Shown: piece after piece, positions 12,003-24,815 of the stretch
Position numbering within the stretch: position 1 is the stretch's first letter
How the letters are laid out: each line of letters starts with the position of its first letter
Assembly (NCBI GenBank): GCA_033977485.1
Contig: CM066987.1
Coordinates: forward strand, 85,183,588-85,247,587
Length of the DNA: 64,000 nt
Source of the DNA: Hydrangea macrophylla
Taxonomy: Eukaryota; Streptophyta; Magnoliopsida; Cornales; Hydrangeaceae
Direction: 5' to 3'
The notes under the pieces: generated by a model
Database searches by the model: none
What the model was told of the DNA's origin: nothing
The model's input: only the letters and a program-made list of their open reading frames with translations
Position numbers and translations under genes: made by a program

Positions 12003-15000
12003 CAAGGTATGATTGAATCACATGTGATTGAAGTAAATTTTATTACGGATACTTCAAACACTTGGTGCATTGATTCTGGTGCGATTAACCATATCTGTAA
12101 TTCATTGCAGGGGTTCAGATCAACCAAGATATGCAGTGATGGAAAAATCACACTTACTCTAGGTTCTAGCGCAACCGTATTTGCGGTTGCTATAGGAGTG
12201 GTAGTTTTAGAATTTGAAGATAGTAAGACTTTAGTTTTATCAGATGTACTTTGCATCCCTTTGATGAGACGTAATTTAATTTCTGTTTCAGATTTATCGA
12301 ATAAAAATTATTCTTTTCATTTTGGAACAGAAGTTGTCATTAAAAGAAATGGTTCTTTTATATGTTCTGGTGTTAAAACTAATGGCTTACATGTATTACT
12401 CCCAATATTTCTAAAGATTCTTGTATGGAACTTAATAACCCAATGGTAATTGTACCATTTGAAAGAAAGGGACCTTCCACTAATCCAACAAGGCTTTGGC
12501 ATATGAGGCTTGACCATATCAATCTGAATAGGATTGGTAGACTAGTCAAAGAAGGGGTCTTAGGCGATTTGGTTCTTGGACAATGGAAGTCTGCGAGTCT
12601 TGTTTAGAGGGCAAGATGACCAAAAAGTTCTTTCCTGCAAAGGGCAATAGGACCAATGCATTATTGGAATTAGTTCATACTGATGTGTGTAGACCAATAA
12701 ATATTAAAGCACGGGGTGGTTATGAGTATTTCATAACATTTACTAATAACCACTCTAGGTATGGATATGTGTACCTAATGCAGCACAAGTCTAAAGCCTT
12801 TGAAAAGTTCAAAGAGTTTAGGGCCGAAGTGGAGAAGCAATTGGGCACACATATCAAGGCCATTCGATCTGGTCGAGGTGGCGAGTACCTCTCTAATGAG
12901 TTTATTGATCACCTCATACAGAATGGGATTCTGTCATAATTGACTGCCCTAGTACGCCTCAGCAGAACGGTGTATCGGAGAGAAGGAATCGGACTCTTTT
13001 AAACATGACTAGGTCGATGATGAGTTATTCTGAGTTGCAATTATTCCTTTGGGGTTTTGCTTTGGAAATCGCTGCTTACATAATAAAGCTAGTACCAAGC
13101 AAATCTATTCCCAGGATACCACGAGAGATGTGGATTGGACGCAAGCCTTCTTTACAACATCTCTGGATATGGGGGTGTCCGGCACATGTGCTGAAAGGAA
13201 AGATGAGCAAGTTGGATTCTAGATCGAAAGTATGTTACTTTGTGGGGTATCCAAAGGGTACTTATGGATGGCATTTTTATGATCCAAGAGATCAGAAAGT
13301 ATTTGTTAGTACAAATGCTATTTTCTTGGAGGATGATTATATCATGAACCATAAACCTAAGAGAAGGATAGATCTTAGAGAGATAGAAGGAGAGCCCTCA
13401 GTCCTACCCGCAATTGATAACGATGTAAGTCAAGAAAATACCACTTCTTCATCTATTTCTGCACCAGTACCTTGTCGTAGTGGGAGGATTATTAGCCAGC
13501 GTGATAGATACATGTTCTTAGGAGAATTTTTTGAAGCTGTCTCCATAGAATCTGAATCTGATCCTACCACGTATGAAGAGGCCATGGCAGATGTAGACTC
13601 AGCTTATTGGGTTAAAGCTATGAAGGCTGAATTGGAATCTATGGATTCCAATTAGTTCTGGGATCTTGTAAAACTTCCAGCCAATATTAAACCCATTGGT
13701 TGTAAGTGGGTCTATAAAAGGAAATGAGGATCTGATGGAAAGGTTGAGACCTTTAAGGCAAGGCTTATAGCGAAAGGTTATATTCAAAGAGAAGGCATTG
13801 ACTATGAAGAAACCTTCTCGCCGGTAGCCAAGCTCAAGTCCATCAGAATACTCTTATCCATTGCTACATGCCTAGATTATGAGATCTGGCAGATGGACGT
13901 CAAGACTGCATTCTTGAATGGCAATCTTGAGGAGGACATCTATATGTAGCAGCCAGAAGGGTTCATAGCTGGTCGGAAAGGTAACTTGGTATGCAAGTTG
14001 CAAAAGTCCATTTATGGGCTTAAGCAAGCATCCAGAAGTTGGAATATTTGTTTTGACTAAGCAGTCAAATCGTTTAGTTTCATACAGAATCTGGATGAAC
14101 CTTGTGTATATAATAAATGTGAAGGACAAGTGGTGGCTTTTCTAGTTCTTTACGTTGACGATATTCTACTCATTGGGAATGATGTAGCAGCATTGTCAAC
14201 GGTTAAGGTTTGGCTAGCTAGTACTTTGATATGAAGGATCTAGGAGAGGTGAGCTATATTCTTGGGATAAAGCTCTTTCGGGATCGTAAGCGAAAGATAA
14301 TGGGATTATCTCGAGTTGGTTATGTTGATAAAGTGCTAACTAGGTTTTTAATGGATAATTCGAAGAAAGGTTCATTACCTTTCAGGCATGGTTTAGAGTT
14401 CTCCAAGGGCTAGTGTCCTAAGATATAGGAGGAGAAGAATCGCATGGCAGGAGTTCCCTATGCCTTGGCAGTGGGAAGTCTCATGTATGTGATGTTGTGC
14501 ACTTGACCAGACATCTGCTTTGGCATTGGCATGGTTAGCAGGTATCAATCGAATCCAGGTCCAGAGCACTGGACAGCCATTTAGCACATTCTTAAGTACT
14601 TGAGAAGGACTAAAGATTACATGCTTATGTACGGCGGTAATGAGTTAATTCTAGTAGGATACACTGACTCAGATTTTATGTCAGATAAAGATTCGAGGAA
14701 ATCAACATCCATACATCTCTTTACCTTGGGAGGTGGTGCTGTTAGTTGGAGAAGCATTAAACAGAAATGCATTGCAGACTCAACTACAAAAGCTGAGTAT
14801 GTGGCTGCTTGTGAAGCGGCAAATGCTCAGTCTAAGGAGCCAAGGAATCACGGAAAGGGAAAGCACATAGAGCGGAAACATCATCTAATTCGAGATATTG
14901 TTCAACGTGGAGATGTGACTGTCACCAAGATTGCCACCATTGACAATCTTGCGGATTCGTTTATAAAGGCCTTGCCACAGAAGGTCTTTGATCATCATCT

Positions 15001-15040
15001 AGATAGTCTAGGTCTTAGATGTAGTTCTGAATGGTTATGA
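12003..15040 (+). pseudogene. Copia pol, broken
   Basis: Domains in copia order. Protease has WCIDSGAINHIC (Asp codon 12072-12074). The gag-pre-integrase segment is LWHMRLDHINL (about 12497). The integrase core has HTDVCRP and ITFTNNHSRYGYVYL (12670-12780). RT has MDVKTAFLNG (about 13895) and YVDD (about 14150). RNase H has TDSDFMSDKDSRKSTS and DSTTKAEYVAACEA (14660-14820). The reading changes frame around 12425, 12583 and 12940. Stops fall at 13653 (TAG), 13725 (TGA), 13948 and 14058, and further stops near 14411 and 14582. It would encode the enzymes for copying and integrating the element but is dead. Confidence 0.92.
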
Positions 15041-15044
15041 GTGC

Positions 15045-15053
15045 AAGTGGGAG
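15045..15053 (+). other. Copia polypurine tract
   Basis: AAGTGGGAG followed by TT and the LTR start TGTTGGG; it would prime plus-strand DNA synthesis. Confidence 0.75.
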
Positions 15054-15055
15054 TT

Positions 15056-16512
15056 TGTTGGGTTTGTGCCCTCAAACCATTACTTTATGTATGAGACATT
15101 GACTTTATAATATATGGATAACAGTTTTACATTTCATTGTGTATGTCTCTTTCATGAGATGATTGTTAATCATTAAGTATCAGAGTAGATAATTCGTGTA
15201 TCTATGAGATGCATTCAAGTGAGATACAAATTACTATTCATTGATACTTAGAACTTGTCACAATGGATGATGAGACTGGATACCTCATCAGGTTTACACT
15301 GTAGCATGATTAACTACCATTGGATGGAGTGATTAATCTCAATCACTAGAGTGTAACTCTTAGTTAACATGCTAATGCTTATAGTGCATTGACGCATCTG
15401 AGCTTTCCTATTGACGCTTAACACTGTCAACAGTCGATAGGAACTCATTACTTATATAAGGTACATGTTCTCAATCTTGAGACGATTATGAACACAGACT
15501 GTGGATATGACTGTTTTGACTTACTAATCAGTGAGTTCTATAAAAGATCAACACCTGGTTATCTTGGGTATGTCTTGTTCACAGGATAAGCATTCCCTTG
15601 AGAATGTCACCAAGTTGATTACTGAGAACTACAGTCTTGTTGATAAGTAGTTATCAACATGTTTGGTAATCATGAGAGGTGAATGGGACTCAAGGAACAA
15701 ATGAAGTAATCATGATTTAGGTTGACAGTATCAGTTATCCGACTACCTGAATATGATTATGAATGCTGATGGTAGAGGGACATTTGTACACCATAAAAGT
15801 CTAGTTATCGCTTCGGATATGTTCTTTTGAGTTGGAGTTCACTTATCGTTTTATAGTGGAGTAAACATTAACTGACCAGCTGGTTAGTTTGCTGATCAAA
15901 GAGTTTGGTTATGGAAATTACCAACTAGTCTGAGCCAACAATAAAGAGCCTAGGAGGTCCCACTCTTAGCTCCGCAAGGAAAGGCACATGAGGATTATGT
16001 CAAGATAGGTTTGATTGATCGAACTAGTTTCGATCGATTGAAGTCTTGACATGTTCGATCGATTGAAGGTGTTTCGATCGATCAAAGGTTCGATCGATCG
16101 AGGTAACTTCGATCGGTCGAAGGTTAAAGTCGGTTTTGAAATTTATAAATAGGGCAGCTATGTTCAGGGTTTAATAATCGTCGTTTTTCCTATACGAAAG
16201 CTGCAGAACCTGTTTAGGGCTTCCCAAACATTCCTATCCTCCGTATAAGAGATCCCACCATCTTTAGTCTCTCTAGGAAGCATTCGCGGGAAACATAAGG
16301 GTGAAGACAACCTAGTGGAGGCTACTGCATCATCAAGAAGTTTGAAGATTTCAGAATTGGGTTCAAGACACTAAGGTATAATTCTTGTTCCCTCTTATAT
16401 GCATCTATAGAGATAACAAGTAGTAGATCCGTGCTACCAAAAAGTTTTTGTAACTTGTTCTTTCCGCTGCACGTTTGAAATAGTTTTAAACCCATTTTTC
16501 CATCATTTAACA
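15056..16512 (+). mobile_element. Copia 3' LTR
   Basis: Starts TGTTGGGTTTG after the PPT. The end is placed at TTTAACA (16512), which mirrors the TGTT start; CATCA at 16505 is an alternative. The first ~800 bases match the inverted LTR at 1-839. A TATA box (16142-16151) is preceded by a cluster of CGATCGATCG palindromes. No 5' partner is in the window, so neither a TSD nor an age can be read. Confidence 0.82.
16016..16151 (+). promoter_or_regulatory. Palindrome cluster plus TATA box, copia LTR
   Basis: Five or six copies of TTCGATCGATYGAA-like palindromes lie between 16016 and 16123, ending 19 bases before TTTATAAATA at 16142-16151. The spacing suggests binding sites next to a core promoter. 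Confidence 0.65.
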
Positions 16513-16656
16513 TTACCACTTTCTATAATTTTTGTACTATGGGTAGGATAGTAAAACTATGTCTATTTATTTTTCAGGGTAACCTAAAAAAAATGACCAG
16601 CAACTCTAAAATCCAATTTCTTTTTCTTTTAAATTCTAAACCATAATAAATTTTTC

Positions 16657-16695
<39 letters not shown>
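16513..16695. repeat. AT-rich junction ending in (G)37
   Basis: About 145 bases of AT-rich sequence without recognisable content, then 37 consecutive G at 16659-16695. The G run forms the abrupt edge of the next copia remnant. Homopolymer length may be affected by sequencing error. Confidence 0.8.
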
Positions 16696-16697
<2 letters not shown>

Positions 16698-18500
16698 AAA
16701 CTCAAACATACAAGCGTCACATACTCGATTTCCTTCCCATTCATAATTTAAAAAAATAGTCTTTGAATTGCCTTACTACGAAACCAATCAATAAATAGAC
16801 CGTAGTCTAAAAGACTTACATTCACAACAATATGGAAAGTATGGAATTATTTAGCATACTCCTGACCATATCCACTATAGTACGAATATACCTTTTTGTT
16901 GCACCATTCTACTAAAATGTACCCAGTATAGTGCATTGCTTTTATGTCATGCCTTTCATTGAGGTTAGCAAGTAAGTCAACGTGCTGACCCGATTCATTA
17001 TTCTTACCATAAAATTCACCACCTTTATCCTTCTAACGATTTTTACCTTTCTATCTAACTTTCTTTTAACCTCATTAATGAAAATTTTACGGGCATTCAC
17101 TGACTGAGGTTTATAACATAATAAGTAGATACAATCATAATGTGAAAATTCATCGCTGAAGGTGATTAAATAATTTTCTCCACCAAAAAATAGGGTGTCA
17201 AATGGTTCACAAATATCAGTATGGAAACCTTCAAGGAAACTTGAACTTATTGTGGCATCTTTCTTGGCGTGTTTGGTTTTCTTTCACTTAATACATTACA
17301 CATACCCACGTAGATCAGTAAAATCTAGGTTCAAGAGAACCCATCCCTTACTAATCTCTCTAATCTTTCTCTAGAATTGTGACTCAGTGCCACAAGTTAT
17401 GGAACCTTCCATTAAACAGGCTACACTTAGTTTCAACATTATGACTCAAGAAAATAAGAACTCCAATAAAAATATTTTCAAACTTTAGTCGGTAAACTAT
17501 CATAAAGAATATCATCACCAACAAAAGAAATACTTTTATGTAAACTGAAACTGTTCTTCTTAAATTTAAAGAGTAGTCATTGAGATCAATTATAGACAAG
17601 AAAATTAAATTTACTGAAAACTTAAGGAACATAAATTGTCTGAAACAAACCTAAATGGTGACCAGTGTATAAAAATAAATAAAAGGTCCCAATGATGTCA
17701 ACTTGATCTTTAACCCAATTCCTTAAATACGAAACTTCCATTTGGATTTATGGTTTGGATTATATGGAATCCATTTTCTTTTGAATGTGAAATACCCATA
17801 ATAGTACTACAGTCAATCCACCAATAATTAGAAGGAACTTCAGCAAGTTTGATTCAATACATACATACGCTAAATGCTTACCTTTTCTTTCAAACCATCG
17901 TTTCGGGCAGTCTTTTTTTTTTTTTTTTTTTTACAGAAGTCATACTTATCATTCGGTTCCTTCTTATAAGCCTAAGTAGGCCCATAAACCTTGAGTGGTC
18001 CTAACTTTATCCCTTTTTCGGGCTTCCTCCATTTTTCTTTCAGCTTCTTGACTTACGGGATTAAGTGGATGATGTTCTTATTACTTTAGTCTTGCCTCTT
18101 TTTGAACAAGCATAATGTCCAATTCATTTACATTCACTTATGCATGATAGTGTTTGCAATGAATTTGAAAGGACCAATACCGAGGAGGTAAGGAGTTTAA
18201 AATATATTGCACAAGAAACAAATCATCCACATTCATCCCTAAAACCTTTAATTAATGTAGTATTTGTAATTTCAGGAACAAATTCAAGCATCCTTAGTCT
18301 ACCATCAAATTGCTTGGTGGTACGGTCAATCATTAATTAGTGTCCCAGCAAGGGACTAATTAATCCTCAGGTAATAAAAATTGACTCATGTTAAATTTTA
18401 TTATCATTCGCATAAGCATACAACTTAGTTTGTTCAACTTTCCCATGCCTGTTGTAAAAGTCTTTCCTTTTACACTGCTTAAATTGGTAAGAGCAGGCGA
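16696..18500 (-). pseudogene. Second copia element: gag, protease, integrase remnants
   Basis: The minus strand, read across several frameshifts, shows copia domains in order. Gag carries LGMNVDDLFLVQYILNSLPP-like sequence (about 18210-18260) and a KDCPKRWFERKGKH knuckle tail (about 17880-17920). The protease region reads NYWWIDCST (about 17815). A pre-integrase RLGH-like stretch lies near 17385. The integrase core has HTDICEPFD (about 17190-17228), YLITFSDEFSHY and a GGEFYGKNNESG segment (about 16990-17030). Nothing corresponding to RT or RNase H follows; the element stops at the G tract. It differs from the copia at 10941-16512 in sequence and orientation. Confidence 0.82.
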
Positions 18501-19507
18501 TTTCTTAGTTAGGAGTGACAAATCTAGATCTAGAATATGTAAGGGGAACTGAATTTGTTCTCACAAGTTTAAAAAATTCAACTCATTATGAAGTTGGACA
18601 AACAAAGTGTGCGAATGCAGTGAAATGGGAACTGATCACTACAGTTAATTTAAATGCTCACAACATTAGGCTTCGAGTTATTAATATAATCATATGTCAA
18701 AATAAAATACATATTTTAACAAAATTAGTAACACCATGATTCACCTTTGGGTTAATCTAATAGTGTACTAATCAAGCTATTATGGTGATTCCCTTTCACC
18801 TGATAGGACTAATTGGTTATGTGTTAATAATTAGGTACATCTGCTACCTTTGGGTATCCAGTATTAGCCTCATAAAAATACCAATCAATTATCCTGTCCC
18901 AATTCATTTATCACTTGAAAGTGGTGCACCTTTGGGCCTACCTAATATTCTTGTGATAAAAGAATTGCTATTTGCAATGTCACTATAACTTAACCCTTGG
19001 GTTGGCATTAAGTTTCATCATGTGACTAATAATTCATGAAACATTCTAGTTGGGCCACTTTGGTGGCTACCAACCTATATCATAATATAAATTAAAAATC
19101 ACTAATGACATTGCATAACATTATTGGGAAATAATAAAAATAATTAAAATTATTATTATTTCAATCTATTTCAGATTGATCATCAAAAATACATAACTAT
19201 GAGCAATAATATTGGTGTCAAACAATAAATGATTCACAGAACTCTTAATATATAGACATACATCACTGATAGATGAATTAGATACACCAAAAGCAAAAGA
19301 TTTAATGGTGCAAAGAGTTCTAGAATGACTACCAGATTCAACAGAATTTTCTTGGTGCCCGTGAACTTGATCAAAGCATGTTACCACATATATATATATA
19401 CACATGCGAATCATATATCTTGATCAAACGGCTTTATAAATATTTTATTTTATTTGAAAAATCTGTTACTCGTCTTTAAAGAATATCATGATGATTCTTA
19501 AACTCGG
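18501..19507 (-). other. Leader and undetermined part of second copia
   Basis: AT-rich, no sustained coding frame. Phrases such as 'cctttgggt' recur five times between 18740 and 19070 as weak, irregular repeats. Position between the primer site and gag suggests untranslated leader plus a decayed gag start; I cannot exclude an unrelated insertion. Confidence 0.45.
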
Positions 19508-19519
19508 GCTCTGATGCCA
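19508..19519 (-). other. Copia primer-binding site
   Basis: Minus strand TGGCATCAGAGC, one mismatch from the usual initiator tRNA-Met site TGGTATCAGAGC. It lies two bases inside the LTR end at 19522. Confidence 0.85.
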
Positions 19520-19521
19520 CA

Positions 19522-19974
19522 TGTAATATAAAATATTAAGCGTTAAACACTTGAAACTTAATCATTAGCCCAAGAACTAGAACTATCATGATTTTTTACC
19601 CATAAACATTATGCGGAAATAAATCGTATATATATTGCGTACCTGAATCCATGATACAGCATTCAAAGAGATCAAATCGTGATGTTGAATTCTTCAGCTG
19701 CTGCAGTGGGAAATGGTTCCTCTTTTTTGGCCTCTGTGCTTTCATTTAGGGTTTCAATTAGAGACACTATTAGTTGATGGGAAATCAACTCTAAACTTAT
19801 CTTTTATAGGCAGAGAGAGGACCAGTTTTCTTATACTGCTTTATTTCCACTTACCCATCATAGTAGAACTGTTTTAGGAAACCACTTCTCGTTTGACCAA
19901 TAAGATAATAGTTTTTAAAATTTGACACATAATATTATTAATCTCAATATGTATGGGATATATTATGTGCGACA
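19522..19974 (-). mobile_element. 5' LTR of second copia (about 453 bp)
   Basis: On the minus strand it starts TGTCGCACATAATAT at 19974 and ends ATTACA at 19522, next to the primer site. A minus-strand TATA box (CCTATAAAAG) lies at 19801-19810. The start is inferred from the TG rule alone because no second LTR is in the window. Confidence 0.65.
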
Positions 19975-19997
19975 TAAAAAAATATCTTACGTTGTAA

Positions 19998-21267
19998 TGT
20001 CGAAATTTTAAGAAATTCAAAACTACTTCAAAAATCTATTTTTTCAAATCTCTACTACTTCTAAAATTCTAAAATCAATCGGGATCAAATCCTGCACTTC
20101 CTATGTCCCATTTTAAGCCATCATAATGCCGAAATTTTCAAAACTCACAAAATTACTCACAAGATTAAATCTCATACGTTTATAACCCACACTTTTAATT
20201 TACTTGGGACTCTGTCCCCCACTTTCAAATCACTTTTCAAAAAATAAATTTTGGTATTAAATCCCACACTTTCAAATCACTTTTCCAAATCTTGGGATTA
20301 AATCCCCTACTTTCAAATCACTTTTCAAAATAATTTCGGGGATTAAATCGTACATCTTTCAAATCACTTTTCAAAATCAATCCCACACTTTTAAATTCCC
20401 TTACTTTTAAATTACTTGGGACCATTTTCCACACTTTTAAATCACTTTCCTTCACTTTAAAATACTTGGGATCATTTCCCATACTTTCAAAATACTTGGG
20501 ATCATTTCCCACACTTTCAAAATACTTGAGATCATTTCTTTTTTTTTTTTTCAAGATCATTGGACTAAGTCCTGCACTTTCAAAACAAGACTTTTGGTTA
20601 AAGTTTGGAACTACGCCGTCAAAGTCTAAAGTTTCCGGCTACACCACACTTTCGGTTAAAGTTTGTAACTACTCTGTCCTAGGCTAAAGTTCCCGGCTCC
20701 ACCATACTTCACTTCTGATTTTGTCAGTCTTGACAGGAAAATCGCACCTTACTTCTAGTTTTGTTACCTCATGTCGAGGAAAATAAGAAAACTAAATCCA
20801 CTTCACCTTTTTAAATTCCTCCCTTAATAGGGAGAACTACGCACGACCTGAGTCTCGATCAAACTCGAGATACGTAGGCAACCCACAAAGGGTTTGGTCA
20901 CACCAAACAAAAACCCACTTCCCACTTTTCTGATACAATTTTACTTTCACTTGACTTAAAAGTCAATATGACACCAAAGTAGCGTGGTAACCCTTTCGAG
21001 GAATGTTTAGGGGTGCCTAACACCTTCCCCTAACTTAATCGAGCCTTCGAACCCTTTCTTTGGTAAAGCAGATCATTTTTATAAAGTCCCACATTTTAAA
21101 ATGGGCCTTTTACTTTACTTTAAAATCTTTTAGACGACCTACACGTCTTTAAACCAGTTAGGTGGCGACTCTGTAAAATTGAATAAGGGCCCCTTCACTT
21201 TTTAAAGAAAACTTTTAAAACCCACATCCTACATCCATCTTGCCTGGGCCATTTTCAGGGTACGACA
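19998..21267 (+). mobile_element. Tat-like LTR, plus orientation
   Basis: Starts TGTCGAAATTTT and ends GGGTACGACA, giving matched termini TGTCG/CGACA. The last third resembles the U5 of the Tat LTRs here ('ggtggcgactct' at about 21161, compare Tat-B 'gtggcgactca'). It contains the GAACTACG...ATACGTAGGC dyad (20830-20885) and a 'ggggtgcctaacaccttccc' phrase. The first half is made of degenerate 'tcccacactttcaaatcact' repeats. Flanking five-mers do not match, and neither a PPT nor a PBS adjoins, so I call it a truncated or rearranged LTR, not a solo LTR. Confidence 0.6.
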
Positions 21268-22536
21268 GATCTCTGGACCTTTGATGTTAATAATGAGGGA
21301 GATGAGAGCACAGACGATGAGATGAGATCTATGCCGGTGAGTGAGAGGGAAGATGAGGGGAAGAGGAAGAGGAAGATGAAGATGGTGTTTGGGGCAGCTC
21401 TGATTAGGGTTTTCTTTGTTTTTATTTTGTTTCTTGGGCTAAGTAAAAGTCAAGATTGTTTCCTTGGGCCAAGTAAAGTAAGTATTCTGTTATATCTATA
21501 ACGTATATGTACAAGTTTTTTTTTTTTGCATTTGTGTTTTGTTTCTTGGGAAAAGTAAAGTCAGCGTCTTTTTCTTGGGGTAAGTAAAAGTTAATTTTAT
21601 TTTTCTCTTTCTTCATTATGACTATGTCAGGTCATATGTTTATACATATATCTATATATAACTGAAATAATATCGGTTCGGTTCCGTCGGTTGCAGTTTA
21701 ATATCAACAAAAATCGAGATCGAAAATCAATTTTTTAGCTAATCAAAAACCGAAGCCGACCGTTGCATTACATAAACCGACCAAAACCACTCGATTTGGT
21801 CGATCGGTTCGGTTTTTTCGGTCCGACTTACACCACTACTTCTGCCACACACTTCCAAAAGAGAGTTGCTTTGAAATTTGTTACTTTCAAAAGTTCTTTG
21901 GAAAAGAACTATATTCGAAAACTCTGATTTAGAAAAAAAAAATGCTATCAAGACTTTTTTTCTAAATAAAAAAATGGAAATAATTTCTTGGTTTGGAAAA
22001 ATCAGAAAAAAGCTATCTATTTCATTCATTGATTACTCTCTTTGTACTTACATATTTAAATTTAGTGCACTCACACATTTTACATTTATCTCTTTTGTTC
22101 ATTTACATTTTGGTGAAGCCAATTTTTGTTTGCTCACTTTGGTGAAAATGATGGGATGCTCAGTGAAGATGGGATCATGACTTTCATTGATTGACATTTG
22201 TTAGTATATACTTAGCCATAGGGTACTAGACACTAAACCATAGGTTTCCTTTTAAACTCATGGTTGGGTATTCATTTTGGGTTTTTGTAAGAAAAAACCA
22301 AAACAAAAAAATGAGGGGATAGGAAAACAAATACACTATAGGGGGAAAAAAACCATAGCCAAGTTTTATTTTTAACGTCTAGATTTTCAAATTTTGAACT
22401 TTTTAAATGACAGTGTGCGTATGTGGATGTGTGAAAATGCATGTGTGGCGTCTGAACCACAACCATGTGTATGTGAAACTCTAAGGCTACATTTGGATCA
22501 ACTTAGACAAATTTCCAAATAAAAGCTTCCAATTAA
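21268..22536. other. Unassigned AT-rich region
   Basis: No credible gene. A GA-rich stretch (21290-21390) could be low-complexity exon or UTR debris. A segment rich in CGGTTCGG/CCGAACCG (about 21655-21835) resembles the inside of the hAT-like MITE at 57365 but lacks clear termini. The rest is AT-rich with homopolymers. Confidence 0.5.
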
Positions 22537-22820
22537 GGCTTAGTTTGGCCCCCATGTGGCTTTTTAAAAGGAGCTTATGAAATTTATTACTAAGTTCTTT
22601 GATAATTTTATACAATTGGCACACTACTCTTCAAAAAGACATCATGAAACTAAAAAGCAACCGTGGGCTTTTAAAAGCTCCATTTTAGAGCTTTTAAAAG
22701 CTCCTTCCAAAAAAGCCCTAAGTTCAATTTTTGCAAAGCTCATAAACTAGTTACCAAATGAATTAACATTAAATTGTGCTTTAAAAAAGGAGAAGCACCA
22801 CGTGGGGGCCAAACTAAGCC
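22537..22820. mobile_element. Tourist/Harbinger-like MITE
   Basis: 284 bp with near-perfect terminal inverted repeats: GGCTTAGTTTGGCCCCCATG at the left and, inverted, GGCTTAGTTTGGCCCCCACG at the right. TAA trinucleotides flank both sides (22534-22536, 22821-22823), as expected for PIF/Harbinger target duplications. It has no coding capacity and would need a transposase supplied elsewhere. Internal 'aaaagctcc' motifs are repeated. Confidence 0.85.
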
Positions 22821-23405
22821 TAAATTAGGATGCCCAACTACAATTTTGATAAATAAAAACTTTGAACTAAAAACATTCAATTAAATTAGGATTATGTCAC
22901 ACCCGTTCCAGAAATCATTCTTTTAAATTGCATATTTGAGATTTTGTGAATTATCAATGTTATTTGATAATGGTGTATGAGGTTGACTGTGGGTCAACGG
23001 TAAGGTGTCAGTGAAGACACGGCAACCTGGAACTTCATATTGCATTGGCATGGTTAAATGACATTTATATAATTTAGATGTTATTTGACTTTATCTGGTA
23101 TTGTGTGAATAGTAACTTTACCTGTGTAGAGTAATTTCTACTAGTTTTGATATTATTCTAGATTGTTTTGAACACTGTGGTGAGAGCGTGAGTGATGCAT
23201 TGCATAAAAAGGTAGGTGGTATAGGGATTCCACGAAAATTAGTTTTGGATCCTTATTATGGACCCAAACGGAACTTAGCCAAAAACGTTTATAAATTTTA
23301 GTTTTCACTCATGAAATAATAAAGTAGACGTTTAAGACATTTCGGGAGATAATTAGGAGTTTTGGAAACTCGTGGGGGAGGTAAACGTAATTTCTGGAAG
23401 CTGTA

Positions 23406-23415
23406 TCTATAAATA
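23406..23415 (+). promoter_or_regulatory. Tekay LTR TATA box
   Basis: TCTATAAATA; conserved in the second LTR at about 50489-50498. Confidence 0.65.
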
Positions 23416-24527
23416 GATAAGCTTGAGATTTTCATTAGTAAAACTTTCTAAAAATATCTTTAGAGGAGAGAGAAAAGGGAAATTTGGTGGCTACGAGCTT
23501 CACGACACCGATCGACGATCGTTCGTCTGTCAATTTTTCTCCAGATTCGAGATTTGAACTCCTCGAGGTAAGATCTTCATTTTGATACCTCTTAGGCCGC
23601 GTTTGGCTAATTTTTTTTGAAAATCTAATTTTTAGAAATTTGGGGAAAACCCAGTTAAACTTATAGGAATCGCGTATAATTTGAGATCCGACGTTTATTC
23701 GGGCCTCTAGTCGATCCTTCAAAGTTTTAGAGAAATCGCACGAGGTATGAATTTTAGATCTATGAAATATATGGAAATTACATGTTTTGAATATCGAGTT
23801 TGATATTTTGGATCCGAACGAAATTCATGTATTAATTAGACCCGTTAATTATGCACGTGAAACTGTGATAAAAGCATGTATAACTGTTTATGTGAGCATG
23901 CTATGTGTCTACTTGGGTCAAAGGGGAGTTTGGTGCAATTTCATCTGGGGGTAAGCTCCTCGAACCTTAAGGATTGTGATTTTGATTATGGTTGTGTCTG
24001 GTATGGAGGAAGGCCCAACCAGGACACGGTACCTGGTATGGAGGAAAGCCCAACCAGTGTACAGGGTGCGTGGAAGAGCGTGCCTTCCACGACATCGGTT
24101 TCATTTTCTGGTTAAATGCATACCACTCACCCTAGAGACTATTTTGATGTGTTTCAGATGCTTAAATATGGATTGTCATATAAGCATACATTTAGAATTA
24201 TACACTTAGCATATAGCTGAGCAGGGGAGCTTTATTCCGTTGCAGGTGATAAGAAGCGAGGAAAGAAGAAGCGTGAGGAGTGAGGCTGAGGAATGCCGGG
24301 GGAGAATCACCTCTTGTTCATACTTTTATTTTCAAATCCAACTTGCAATAGGAATTGGAATTATAATATGTTATGGTATGAATCTTGGCATGGGTTGAGA
24401 TCTTATAATATGTAATACAATTCCTTTAATTTATGTTTTGATATGTGAAGATATGGTTGTGTTTATATGGTTTTGAATTAGAGAAACTTTGGCTTGAAAT
24501 GCTAGAAATTGTGCAAACCTGGGAGGG

Positions 24528-24815
24528 ATTAGTCAACTAGTTCAGCAACACAGTCGACTAGACCCCTATTTTTGACTAAAAACCTTTCAATTTTCAAGGG
24601 GCTTCAGTCGACTAAAGGAGGTATCAGTCGACTGGTTTCTGCACGAAAATATGGCATTCTACATGCATAGTGTCCAACCGACCGGACCAGGTAGCAGTCG
24701 ACTGAAGATTCGAGGCTCCAGTTGACTAGGTCCCTGACACAGTCAACTGGACCGGGCTGGGACACTTTTAGAACCTTCTATTTTAGGTCTCAAGTCGACT
24801 CGGTAACTGCCACAG
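24528..24815. repeat. AGTCGACT palindrome cluster
   Basis: At least five exact AGTCGACT octamers plus one- or two-base variants (AGTTGACT, AGTCAACT) at irregular spacing. The homologous cluster is at 51608-51905 in the other LTR. Confidence 0.85.

Larger units (their letters stand above)
10941..16512 (+). mobile_element. Decayed Ty1/copia element, 5' LTR not in window
   Basis: Plus-strand gag, protease, integrase, RT and RNase H in copia order, then a PPT and a 3' LTR. No 5' LTR or primer site lies between 10941 and the gag ATG at 11152. The leader is joined directly to the Tat-A LTR end at 10940. The simplest reading is that Tat-A inserted into this element's leader and that its 5' LTR lies beyond the left edge. 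Several in-frame stops make it inactive. Confidence 0.8.

Noticed and set aside
19998..21267. Solo LTR
   Set aside because: Termini pair (TGTCG/CGACA) but flanking five-mers TGTAA and GATCT differ, so it is listed only as a truncated or rearranged LTR.
21655..21835. Possible second hAT-like MITE rich in CGGTTCGG
   Set aside because: Composition is similar to 57365-57868 but I could not find matched termini or a target duplication.
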